Translations under genes and position numbers: made by a program
Notes under the pieces: generated by a model
Told to the model about the DNA's origin: nothing
The model's database searches: none
What the model saw: the letters and a program-made list of their open reading frames with translations, nothing else
Shown: piece after piece, positions 1-6,829 of the stretch
How the letters are laid out: every line of letters starts with the position of its first letter
Numbering within the stretch: position 1 is the first letter of the stretch
Source: an uncultured Methylobacillus sp.
GTDB lineage: Bacteria; Pseudomonadota; Gammaproteobacteria; Burkholderiales; Methylophilaceae
DNA: 10,270 bases
Assembly: GCA_946478865.1 (NCBI GenBank)
Contig: CAMLDO010000049.1
Span: 1-10,270, forward strand
Reading direction: 5' to 3'

Positions 1-1983
1 GCGCACCGCGTGCTGCGCCTGCCGGGCGTGGCGGACAAGACTTTCCTCATCACCATCGGCGACCGTACCGTGGGCGGCATGACCGCACGCGACCAGATGG
101 TCGGCCCGTGGCAGGTGCCGGTGGCGGACGTCGCCGTGTCGCTGGACGGTTATGAAACCTATGTGGGCGAAGCCTTCGCCATCGGCGAAAAGGCACCTAT
201 CGCGCTGATCGACGCGCCGGCTTCCGGCCGCATGGCGATTGGCGAATCGATTACCAATATCGCCGCGGCACCGATTGCCGACATCTCCGAGCTCAAGCTT
301 TCCGCCAACTGGATGGCTCCGGCCGGCCACCCGGGTGAGGATGCTGCGTTGTATGACACGGTAAAGGCGGTCGGTATGGAGCTGTGCCCGGCGCTCGGCA
401 TCAGCATTCCGGTGGGCAAGGACTCCATGTCGATGAAGACCGTGTGGGACGAGAACGGCGAGAAGAAGGCCGTGACCGCGCCGATCTCGTTGGTGGTGTC
501 CTCGTTCGCCACGGTGACCGATGCGCGCAAGACGCTTACCCCGCAACTGCGTACCGATCTTGGCGATACGCAACTGATCGCGATCGACCTCGGCCAGGGC
601 AAAAACCGCATGGGCGGCTCGGCGTTGGCGCAGGTGTATGGCGCAACCGGCAACGTTGCCCCGGATGTGGAAGATGCTGCGCTGCTCAAGCATTTCTTCA
701 CGCAAATCCAGGCGCTCAACAACGACGGCAAACTGCTGGCCTACCATGACCGCTCCGATGGCGGTCTGTTCGTGACACTCGTTGAAATGGCTTTTGCCGG
801 CCATTGCGGCTTCCGTGTCGATCTCGGCAAGTTGCCGGGGCCTGTGACCGATATCCTGTTCAACGAAGAGCTGGGTGCTGTGATTCAGGTCCGCGACGGT
901 GATGCGGCCGAAGTGGAGGCAAAACTGTCTGCCGTGCTGCCGAATGCCGTGTATGTGCTGGGTCGCGTGACCGACGACGCTACGCTGGCCTTTACCGTCA
1001 ACGGCATGCCGCTGCTGGAACAATCTCGTGTCGAGCTGCACCGCATCTGGTCGAGCACGACTTTCCACATGCAGGCGATGCGCGACAACCCGGTCTGCGC
1101 ACAGCAGGAGCACGACCGCATCCTGGACGAAAGCGATCCGGGCCTGCACGCGCACCTGACCTACGACATCAACGAAGACATCGCCGCACCGTATATTGCC
1201 ACCGGCAAGCGTCCGCGCATGGCGATCCTGCGCGAGCAGGGCGTCAACGGCCAGGTCGAAATGGCGGCAGCGTTCGACCGCGCCGGTTTCGAGGCGGTGG
1301 ACGTGCACATGAGCGACGTGATTTCCGGTCGCGTCTCGCTCAAGGATTTCCGCGGCCTCGTTGCTTGCGGCGGCTTCTCCTACGGCGACGTGCTGGGCGC
1401 GGGCGAGGGCTGGGCCAAGTCCATCCTGTTCAACAGCCGCGCACGCGACGAGTTCTCTGCCTTCTTCCAGCGCGGCGACTCCTTCGCGCTGGGCGTGTGC
1501 AACGGCTGCCAGATGATGAGCAACCTGCATTCCATTATTCCGGGCGCGGAGCACTGGCCGCACTTTGTGCGCAACAAGTCCGAGCAGTTCGAGGCGCGCT
1601 ACGCGATGGTCGAAATCATGGATTCGCCGTCGCTGTTCTTCTCCGGCATGGCCGGCAGCCGCATGCCGATTGCCACCGCGCACGGAGAGGGTTTTGCGGA
1701 ATTTTCTTCCACGGCTGCGGTCGAATCCGCGCTGGCCGACAAACTTGTCAGTGTGCGTTACGTCGATAACCACGGGCGACCGACGGAGACCTATCCGTTC
1801 AATCCCAATGGCTCGCCGCAAGGCATTACCGGCTTGACCACGCGCGACGGACGGTTCAGCATCTTGATGCCGCATCCGGAGCGGGTTTTCCGCGCGGTGC
1901 AGCATTCTTGGCATCCTGAGGGTTGGGGTGAGGATGGTCCGTGGTTGCGGATGTTCCGTAATGCACGGAAGTTTGCAGGATAA
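1..1983 (+). CDS. purL: Phosphoribosylformylglycinamidine synthase, C-terminal half (5' end outside window)
   Basis: FGAM synthase converts FGAR, glutamine and ATP to FGAM in the fourth step of cytoplasmic de novo purine synthesis. Frame 1 is open from the first base and gives 660 residues before TAA, about half of the ~1300-residue single-chain PurL of proteobacteria. The N-terminal and first synthase domains are therefore off the left edge. Visible parts are the second AIRS-like synthase half ([21 protein letters not shown] near residue 25, GKDSMSMK near 139, HDRSDGGL near 249) and the C-terminal class I glutamine amidotransferase domain from about residue 400. The amidotransferase nucleophile is Cys500 in GVCNGCQMM, and the other triad members are His625 and Glu627 in MPHPER. 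All three are intact, so glutamine-dependent activity is expected. The sequence stays typical of the family to the stop, with no frameshift. The following gene starts 24 bp downstream. Confidence 0.97.
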   Translation, partial: AHRVLRLPGVADKTFLITIGDRTVGGMTARDQMVGPWQVPVADVAVSLDGYETYVGEAFAIGEKAPIALIDAPASGRMAIGESITNIAAAPIADISELKLSANWMAPAGHPGEDAALYDTVKAVGMELCPALGISIPVGKDSMSMKTVWDENGEKKAVTAPISLVVSSFATVTDARKTLTPQLRTDLGDTQLIAIDLGQGKNRMGGSALAQVYGATGNVAPDVEDAALLKHFFTQIQALNNDGKLLAYHDRSDGGLFVTLVEMAFAGHCGFRVDLGKLPGPVTDILFNEELGAVIQVRDGDAAEVEAKLSAVLPNAVYVLGRVTDDATLAFTVNGMPLLEQSRVELHRIWSSTTFHMQAMRDNPVCAQQEHDRILDESDPGLHAHLTYDINEDIAAPYIATGKRPRMAILREQGVNGQVEMAAAFDRAGFEAVDVHMSDVISGRVSLKDFRGLVACGGFSYGDVLGAGEGWAKSILFNSRARDEFSAFFQRGDSFALGVCNGCQMMSNLHSIIPGAEHWPHFVRNKSEQFEARYAMVEIMDSPSLFFSGMAGSRMPIATAHGEGFAEFSSTAAVESALADKLVSVRYVDNHGRPTETYPFNPNGSPQGITGLTTRDGRFSILMPHPERVFRAVQHSWHPEGWGEDGPWLRMFRNARKFAG

Positions 1984-2007
1984 TTTTTATAAATCGCTGG
2001 AGAGAAC

Positions 2008-2490
2008 ATGAAACTGGTTAAGGCACTGATTCTGAGTTTGGCGCTGGCAGCACCGTTGTCCGCAATTGCATTGGAAAGCGATCAGCAGGTCGAGTACACC
2101 GACGCGCTGGGTACCGGCAACATCAAGGTGGTGAAGAAATATCTCGACAACGGCGTGGGCGTGAACGAGCAGTTTTTCGCCTGGTCTGCACTGCACATCG
2201 CTGCGAACAAGGGCCAACTCGAAGTGGTCAAGCTGCTGGTCGAGCGCGGTGCCGATCTTAACTACAAGCATCCGATCACCAAGATGACGCCGCTGGCCAT
2301 GGCTGCGCTCGACGGTTATACCGATATCGTGGACTACCTGCTGTCCAAGGGTGCCGACCCCAACGTCAAGATGCGCGGCAATGTGTCCGTGCTGCGTGCG
2401 GTGCGCGATTCCGGCGACACCAAGATGGCTCAGCTGCTTGAAAGCAAGGGCGCCAAGGACGACGGTTGCCACGAAGAAAAGTGCTTTTAA
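2008..2490 (+). CDS. Exported ankyrin-repeat protein with cysteine-pair tail
   Basis: A 160-residue protein starting at ATG 2008 behind a good Shine-Dalgarno (GGAGAGA, 1999-2005). Residues 1-22 form a Sec signal peptide (Lys near the N-terminus, hydrophobic LILSLALAAPLSAIA), so the protein should be periplasmic. The rest is about four ankyrin repeats: residues 29-57, 58-91 (SALHIAANKGQLEVVKLLVERG), 92-124 (TPLAMAALDGYTDIVDYLLSKG) and a degenerate one at 125-149. The charged tail holds the only two cysteines of the mature chain, Cys154 and Cys159 (CHEEKC), which could form a disulfide or bind a ligand. Ankyrin repeats are protein-binding scaffolds, so no enzymatic activity is implied and the partner is unknown. 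It lies 24 bp after purL and 38 bp before the cytochrome gene, and could be co-transcribed with either. Some bacterial periplasmic ankyrin proteins act in oxidative stress defence, but nothing here shows that role. Confidence 0.9.
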   Translation: MKLVKALILSLALAAPLSAIALESDQQVEYTDALGTGNIKVVKKYLDNGVGVNEQFFAWSALHIAANKGQLEVVKLLVERGADLNYKHPITKMTPLAMAALDGYTDIVDYLLSKGADPNVKMRGNVSVLRAVRDSGDTKMAQLLESKGAKDDGCHEEKCF

Positions 2491-2528
2491 GGTTTAATAT
2501 GTAGTCTTTATCCGACAAAGGGGTTGGG

Positions 2529-2861
2529 GTGAGACGGTGCTTTACCATAGCAATGACGCTGTGGGTCTCCTGCAGCATGCAGGCCGCACTGGCCGATCCC
2601 CATCTTCGCGTACTGGCGGCCTCATGTGCCGCCTGTCACGGTACTAACGGAAACAGCGTCGGCGGCACACCCGTACTCGCCGGCCTCGCTCCCGCTTATT
2701 TCACCACTCAAATGCAGGCTTTCCGTTCCGGAGAGCTTAATTCCACCGTCATGCATCGTCATGCCAAGGGGCTGACCGATGCCGAAATCCATCTGCTGGC
2801 AGATTATTTCGCCAGGCAGCAGCGCGTAACGGTCACGCCTCCCCAGCCGGGGGCCAAGTAA
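2529..2861 (+). CDS. fccA: Periplasmic monoheme class I cytochrome c, probable electron-accepting subunit of sulfide dehydrogenase
   Basis: 110 residues. I chose GTG 2529 because it gives a proper signal peptide (MRR, hydrophobic core, cleavage near ALA-DPH at residue 22) and has AAAGGGG (2517-2523) at 5-nt spacing. The ATG at 2553 would remove the positively charged n-region. The mature part is one class I cytochrome c domain: heme-binding CAACH at residues 33-37 and a likely axial Met75 in STVMHRHAKGLTDAEI, resembling one half of cytochrome c4 or a c553. The gene overlaps the flavoprotein gene by one base (TAATG), so translational coupling is likely. Its inferred job is to take electrons from the flavoprotein and pass them to the respiratory chain. 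The Allochromatium FccA is diheme and about twice as long. Monoheme partners are known from other sulfur bacteria, so the symbol is assigned by context. Confidence 0.88.
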   Translation: MRRCFTIAMTLWVSCSMQAALADPHLRVLAASCAACHGTNGNSVGGTPVLAGLAPAYFTTQMQAFRSGELNSTVMHRHAKGLTDAEIHLLADYFARQQRVTVTPPQPGAK

Positions 2862-4120
2862 TGCAGCGGCGCGAGTTCCTCAAGTTGATGTCTGCCGCGG
2901 CCGCAGCAGGTCTATTGCCGGGTGTCGCCCGTGGCGGACAGGCGCAGGGGCGCGTCATCGTCGTGGGCGGCGGCTATGCCGGAGCCACTGCTGCCAAATA
3001 TTTGCGACTATGGGGCGGAGCAGGGCTGGAGGTGGTGCTGGTCGAGAAAAGCCCGGTTTTCGTTTCCTGTCCGCTCAGCAATCTGGTATTGGGGGGCAGC
3101 AAGAGCATAGACGAGCTGACATTCGGTTTTGCCGGACTGGATCACTACGGCATCCGTCGCGTGCAGCAGGAGGTTACCGCAGTCGATCCCGAACGCCGGT
3201 CGGTCTCGCTCGCGAATGGCGATACGCTTGCATACGATCGCTTGATCGTTGCGCCCGGCGTTGACTTCATCTGGGACAAGCTGCCGATGCTGCAAAGCGC
3301 TGAGGCGCAGCAAGCCATTCCGCACGCATGGAAAGCCGGGGAGCAGACCGTTAATCTGCGCCGTCAGCTCGAAGCCATGCCGGATGGCGGTATTTTCGTG
3401 ATGACGATTCCCAAGGCGCCTTACCGCTGCCCGCCGGGCCCTTACGAGCGCGCGAGCCAGGTGGCGTTCTACTTCAAGCAGTACAAGCCGCGCTCCAAGG
3501 TCGTCATCCTCGACGAAAACCCCGAAATCGTTTCCAAGAAAGGCCTGTTCACCAAGACCTGGGCGGAGATGTACCCGGGGCTCGTAGACTATCGGCCCAA
3601 CAATGCCGTGGTCGAGGTGGATGTGACCAAGCGCCTCGTCAAGACCGAGTTCGAAACGGTACAGGCGGATGTGCTCAACGTGATCCCGCCGCAGCGTGCC
3701 GGCAAGCTGGCACAAACACTTGGTGCAGCCAACGTGGACAAGCGCTGGTGCGAGGTGGATTTGCTGACTTATGAATCGAAGGTCGTTCCCAGGGTGCATG
3801 TGATCGGCGACTCGGTTTCCTCCGGTGGGCTTCCCAAGTCAGCGCATATAGCGACTTCTCATGCCAAGGTATGCGCTTCCGCTATCGTTTCCCTGCTCTC
3901 GGGAGAGGCTCCCGACCCGCAGCCAGTCTTCGCCAATACCTGCTATAGCTTCGTGAGTGACACCATGGCGATGCATGTGGCGAATGTCTATCGGTACGAC
4001 CCTCAGAAAAAGTTGATGATTTCGGCCGAGGGTGGCGGGGTATCCGACCGTCCGAGCGTGCAGGAGGGTAGTTATGCCCAGTGGTGGGCAAAGAACATCT
4101 GGAGCGATGTCTTGAAATAA
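2861..4120 (+). CDS. fccB: Flavocytochrome c sulfide dehydrogenase, flavoprotein subunit (Tat-exported)
   Basis: This periplasmic FAD enzyme oxidises sulfide to sulfur or polysulfide and hands electrons to its cytochrome c partner. The 419-residue chain starts with a Tat signal (RREFLK at residues 3-8, hydrophobic stretch to about 24). The FAD dinucleotide-binding motif follows (VIVVGGGYAGATAAKYL, residues 32-48). Compared from memory with Allochromatium FccB, the key cysteines are all kept. Cys70 in SCPLSN matches the covalent flavin attachment cysteine. Cys190 in YRCPPGPYERASQVA and Cys361 in NTCYS match the redox-active disulfide pair. HAWKAGEQT (155-163), VIPPQRAGKLAQ (274-285) and VHVIGDS (312-318) are also family hallmarks. 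Length is normal for the family. Its start overlaps the cytochrome stop. SoxF is a close homologue, but no sox genes are visible, so FccB is the better name. The gene ends in a tandem duplication (4106-4135). Confidence 0.94.
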   Translation: MQRREFLKLMSAAAAAGLLPGVARGGQAQGRVIVVGGGYAGATAAKYLRLWGGAGLEVVLVEKSPVFVSCPLSNLVLGGSKSIDELTFGFAGLDHYGIRRVQQEVTAVDPERRSVSLANGDTLAYDRLIVAPGVDFIWDKLPMLQSAEAQQAIPHAWKAGEQTVNLRRQLEAMPDGGIFVMTIPKAPYRCPPGPYERASQVAFYFKQYKPRSKVVILDENPEIVSKKGLFTKTWAEMYPGLVDYRPNNAVVEVDVTKRLVKTEFETVQADVLNVIPPQRAGKLAQTLGAANVDKRWCEVDLLTYESKVVPRVHVIGDSVSSGGLPKSAHIATSHAKVCASAIVSLLSGEAPDPQPVFANTCYSFVSDTMAMHVANVYRYDPQKKLMISAEGGGVSDRPSVQEGSYAQWWAKNIWSDVLK

Positions 4121-4135
4121 GATGTCTTAAGATAA
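4106..4135 (+). repeat. 15-bp in-frame tandem duplication over the fccB stop codon
   Basis: Two adjacent 15-bp copies (4106-4120 and 4121-4135) match at 13 of 15 positions. Copy 1 encodes D-V-L-K-stop, the end of FccB. Copy 2 in the same frame would read D-V-L-R-stop. One difference is synonymous (TTG/TTA) and the other is Lys/Arg. The last base of copy 2 is the A of the ATG of the next gene, so the duplicate forms the whole spacer between the genes. Confidence 0.85.
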
Positions 4136-5334
4136 TGGCACGTTACCTTGCATTTCTGTCCTTGCTTTTCTGTCTGGTTACCGCTGCATCGGGCGCCGTA
4201 GCTCCGATACCTGCCGCCCAGATCAATCCCGAACTTCAGCTTAAGCTTCCTGCCGGCTTTCATGTGCAGGTATTCGCCAGCCTCCCGGCCGCAGGAGAGC
4301 AATATTTTGCCGGCCCTCGCTTCATTGCTTTCGGTCCGGACGGCAATCTCTATCTCTCGCTCGGCCTGCACAACAAGGTTGTGATGCTTCCGGACCGTGA
4401 CGGAAACGGCAAGGCCGATGAGGTGGTGACTGTGGCGGATGGGCTGAATGGCCCGCAAGGCCTGGCATTTCTCGATGGCGTGCTGCATGTCGCAAACCAG
4501 GACGGCATCGTGCGGCTCGAGCAGAAAAATGGCACCTGGCCCGCCGCTGCCGTTACACCGCTCGTCAAGAATCTCCCCGTCGGCGGCCATACGTTGAAAA
4601 CACTGCGCGTGGGCCCGGACAAGCACTTCTATATCACCGTCGGCTCGAGCTGCAATGTTTGCGACGAAACCGATCCGCTAAGAGCGACGATGCTGCGATA
4701 TACGCCGGAAGGAAGACCTGCCGGTGCATTGGTTACGGTAGGCCGGCATGCCCCGTCGCCGATCTGGGCACGTGGATTGCGCAATACGCAGGGCTTCGCA
4801 TGGCATCCGAAAACGGGAGCGCTTTTCGGGACCAATAATGGCGCGGACATGCGCAGCGAATCCAGAGGCGGAAAACCGAATGATGATCTTCCGCCCGAAC
4901 ACCTGAACATTCTCGAAGCCGGCAAGCATTATGGATGGCCGTATTGCTGGGGCAATCATGTCACCGATCCCAATTTCCCTGGACCGGAAGGATTCTGCAA
5001 GGAGACCCAGCCGCCGGCCATTACCTTCCCCGCACACTCCACGCCTATCGGCATTGCGTTCCTCGACCAGGCGAAGGTGCCGGCGCAATATCGCGGCGAT
5101 GCGCTGGTTGCGCTGCATGGTTCATGGAACCGAAGCGAGCCTTCGGGGTACAAACTTGTGCGCGTGCATTTCGAGCAGGGCAAGCCGGCGAAGGTGAGCG
5201 ACTTCGCTACTGGCTGGCTGCGAAGCGACGGTGCATGGGGGCGGCCAGTGGATATCGCAGTCGGCCCCGATGGAGCCATTTATGTATCGGATGATCGCGC
5301 CGGTCTGGTTTATCGCATTACTTACAAGGAATGA
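4135..5334 (+). CDS. Exported PQQ-dependent sorbosone/aldose dehydrogenase-like beta-propeller
   Basis: 399 residues from ATG 4135. The frame stays open further upstream inside fccB, but this start gives a clean signal peptide (ARYLAFLSLLFCLVTAASG, residues 2-20) and sits directly after the fccB stop region. No strong Shine-Dalgarno is visible, so translation may depend on coupling to fccB. The mature protein has the repeats of the soluble quinoprotein glucose/L-sorbosone dehydrogenase family: GFHVQVFA at 41-48, GPDGNLYLSL at 67-76, GGHTLKTLRVGPDKHFYITVG at 150-170 with the candidate catalytic base His152, RGLRNTQGFAWHP at 213-225, YGWPYCWGN at 266-274, HGSWNRS at 328-334 and GRPVDIAVGPDGAIYVSDD at 369-387. 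Family members oxidise sugars or aldehydes with PQQ in the periplasm; the substrate here cannot be read from sequence. CNVC (173-176) and Cys271/Cys288 may form disulfides. No PQQ biosynthesis gene is in the window. Confidence 0.88.
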   Translation: MARYLAFLSLLFCLVTAASGAVAPIPAAQINPELQLKLPAGFHVQVFASLPAAGEQYFAGPRFIAFGPDGNLYLSLGLHNKVVMLPDRDGNGKADEVVTVADGLNGPQGLAFLDGVLHVANQDGIVRLEQKNGTWPAAAVTPLVKNLPVGGHTLKTLRVGPDKHFYITVGSSCNVCDETDPLRATMLRYTPEGRPAGALVTVGRHAPSPIWARGLRNTQGFAWHPKTGALFGTNNGADMRSESRGGKPNDDLPPEHLNILEAGKHYGWPYCWGNHVTDPNFPGPEGFCKETQPPAITFPAHSTPIGIAFLDQAKVPAQYRGDALVALHGSWNRSEPSGYKLVRVHFEQGKPAKVSDFATGWLRSDGAWGRPVDIAVGPDGAIYVSDDRAGLVYRITYKE

Positions 5335-5336
5335 AA

Positions 5337-5888
5337 ATGAAGTCTGTCATTGCTGCATTGTTATTGGGGCTGAGCGCTGTTTCTGCTGTTCATGCGGAGG
5401 AGGCCGCCAAGCCCGATCTGCTGATGATCATTGCGCCCAAGGAATATACGCACGAAGTGCGGCTCGGGTTCGTACCGCATTATGTAGTATGGGGGCGCAA
5501 GGGGCCGGCGCTGGAGAAGGCGGCGCGCAATGCCTTCGGTCCAAGCTTTGGCAATATCGGAATGTGCGAGAGCAGCGAGACTGCAGATGCCATCCTGTGG
5601 CTGCAATCCGATTTGAGCTATAACCCGATGATGATGACCTACTACGCCAAGGTCACCGCCGCATTGTTCCGTGCTGACGGCAAGAAGATCGAGACATTCA
5701 CCGCGACAGGTACGGCCAAGGATTTCTATGGGTCTCGTCTCATCGAGACACATATTCAATCGGCCTACGATCATGCGTTGAAGGAGATCGGCGCACAGTT
5801 TGCCGCCAATACGACAGCGCAGCAGGCGATCGACCGTTCGCTGGCCAAGGCTCCCTGTGCCTTGGTCACCCTGGTTCCGAAACTTTAA
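5337..5888 (+). CDS. Exported protein of unknown function
   Basis: 183 residues. Two ATGs are possible. The one at 5331 overlaps the upstream stop as ATGA but touches the Shine-Dalgarno AAGGA (5326-5330). ATG 5337 has it at 6-nt spacing, so I prefer 5337. Residues 1-20 form a signal peptide (MKSVIAALLLGLSAVSAVHA, cleavage before EEAAKP). There is no lipobox cysteine, so it should be a soluble periplasmic protein. Mature-chain features are GFVPHYVVWGRKG near 44-56, Cys77 in GMCESSETADAILWLQSDLS, a segment around 101-130 that looks like alternating strands, an amphipathic helix around 139-157, and Cys174 near the C-terminus. The two cysteines could form a disulfide. I do not recognise the family. 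The general look, a small alpha/beta domain with an ADAILWLQ strand, recalls accessory lipoproteins, but that is only an impression. It is probably co-transcribed with the dehydrogenase 2 bp upstream, and a terminator-like hairpin follows. Confidence 0.82.
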   Translation: MKSVIAALLLGLSAVSAVHAEEAAKPDLLMIIAPKEYTHEVRLGFVPHYVVWGRKGPALEKAARNAFGPSFGNIGMCESSETADAILWLQSDLSYNPMMMTYYAKVTAALFRADGKKIETFTATGTAKDFYGSRLIETHIQSAYDHALKEIGAQFAANTTAQQAIDRSLAKAPCALVTLVPKL

Positions 5889-5895
5889 TTTTTGC

Positions 5896-5927
5896 AATGC
5901 GCCCGATGCTTGATGGGGCGCGTTTTT
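5896..5927 (+). terminator. Probable intrinsic terminator or attenuator after the four-gene redox unit
   Basis: The arms 5896-5904 and 5916-5924 pair over nine positions: a six-base GC-rich core GCGCCC/GGGCGC plus A-T, A-T and one G-T wobble. The loop is 11 nt. Five Ts (5923-5927) follow at once. It lies 8 bp after the stop at 5888 and before the Shine-Dalgarno of the next gene, so that gene needs read-through or its own promoter. Confidence 0.72.
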
Positions 5928-5942
5928 AGTCTGGAGAAACTG

Positions 5943-6785
5943 ATGATGAACAAGAAAAATCTGCTGCTCGCACTCTCTCTGATGTTTTCCGTTTCGGGCA
6001 GCTATGCCGCCGAACCGCAAAAGGTCACCGGCCTCAAGTCGCCAGAATCCGTGGTCGCTGGACCTGATGGCCGCGTTTATGTGTCCGAGATCGGCGAATT
6101 CGGCAAGGACGGCGATGGCAAGATCAGCGTGATCGATGCCAAGGGACAGTTGCACACCTTTGCCACTGGCATGGATGACCCCAAAGGTCTCGCATTCTTC
6201 GGCAATGACCTGTACGTCGCCGACAAGACGCGCGTGCTCAAGGTCGGCCGCGACGGTACCTGGAAGGTGCTCGCGGCTGCGGAAGCCTTCCCGGTCGTAC
6301 CGCAGTTTCTCAATGACGTGGAGGCGGACAGCCAGGGGAATATCTACGTATCCGACAGCGGTGACCTGAAAGGCGCAGGCGGTGCGATCTATCGCGTAAA
6401 CAAGAACGGCAAGGTGACGCGCGTGCTTGGCGATAACCCGCAGGTGCAAGGCCCCAACGGCTTGCTGCTCGATGGCCGCACTGCATTGCTGGAAGTGGAT
6501 TTCGTATCCGGTACCCTGTACCGCGTCCAGTTGCGCAACGGCGAAATGGAAAAGGTCGCGGAAGGCTTTGGCGGCGGTGATGGTCTAGTACGTGGTCCGG
6601 GCGGTGTGCTGTACGTGAGCGACTGGAAGAACGGCAAGGTGTTTTCCGTGAGCAAGCAGGGTGAAGTAAAGCTGCTCAAGGAAGGCTTTCAGGCCGCCGC
6701 CGACATCGGTCTCAGCAAGGATGGGAAGTACGTGATCGTCCCCGACATGAAGGCTGGGGAATTGGTCTGGCTGCCGGTGAAATAG
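5943..6785 (+). CDS. Exported SMP-30/gluconolactonase-like beta-propeller protein
   Basis: 280 residues from ATG 5943, which has GGAG (5933-5936) at 6-nt spacing. An upstream in-frame TTG (5892) would place the terminator hairpin inside the gene and is rejected. The signal peptide is residues 1-23 (MMNKKNLLLALSLMFSVSGSYAA). The rest is a repeated-blade propeller of the SGL/NHL type: SPESVVAGPDGRVYVSE (33-49), DPKGLAFFGNDLYVAD (79-94), FLNDVEADSQGNIYVSDSG (122-140), GPNGLLLDG (170-178) and GGDGLVRGPGGVLYVSDW (211-228). Glu35, Asn124, Asn172 and Asp213 stand where SMP-30 enzymes carry metal or substrate ligands, so a lactonase is plausible, but binding-only propellers look similar. A periplasmic lactonase next to a sugar dehydrogenase would make sense, because aldose dehydrogenases release lactones; that is inference. 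It converges on flgA, with 44 bp between the two gene ends. Confidence 0.85.
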   Translation: MMNKKNLLLALSLMFSVSGSYAAEPQKVTGLKSPESVVAGPDGRVYVSEIGEFGKDGDGKISVIDAKGQLHTFATGMDDPKGLAFFGNDLYVADKTRVLKVGRDGTWKVLAAAEAFPVVPQFLNDVEADSQGNIYVSDSGDLKGAGGAIYRVNKNGKVTRVLGDNPQVQGPNGLLLDGRTALLEVDFVSGTLYRVQLRNGEMEKVAEGFGGGDGLVRGPGGVLYVSDWKNGKVFSVSKQGEVKLLKEGFQAAADIGLSKDGKYVIVPDMKAGELVWLPVK

Positions 6786-6829
6786 ATGCCTGTCGCTCGC
6801 TGGGGTCTCGCTAGAGCCATCTTGTGGCC

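Noticed and set aside
2477..2488. AAAAG/CTTTT dyad at the end of the ankyrin gene
   Set aside because: Only five AT-rich pairs with a 2-nt loop, inside the coding region. Too weak for a terminator and no T-run follows.
3008..3799. Long - strand open frame (263 codons) inside fccB
   Set aside because: It lies opposite a gene with strong family motifs along its full length. The translation has no recognisable domain and has the composition of an antisense shadow in GC-rich DNA.
4081..4134. Extended dehydrogenase start inside fccB
   Set aside because: The extra 18 residues are charged and would precede a normal signal peptide, and they overlap the conserved FccB C-terminus.
5892..5942. Extended SMP-30-like start at TTG 5892
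   Set aside because: It would encode through the terminator hairpin and bury the signal peptide. ATG 5943 has its own Shine-Dalgarno.
5361..6449. Long - strand open frame (362 codons) across two + strand genes
   Set aside because: It runs antisense through the unknown exported gene, the terminator and half of the propeller gene. All three have good + strand signals, and the antisense product matches nothing.
6786..6829. Possible bidirectional terminator between the SMP-30-like gene and flgA
   Set aside because: Only a short bulged GGTCT/AGAGCC pairing is visible, with no T-run on either strand.
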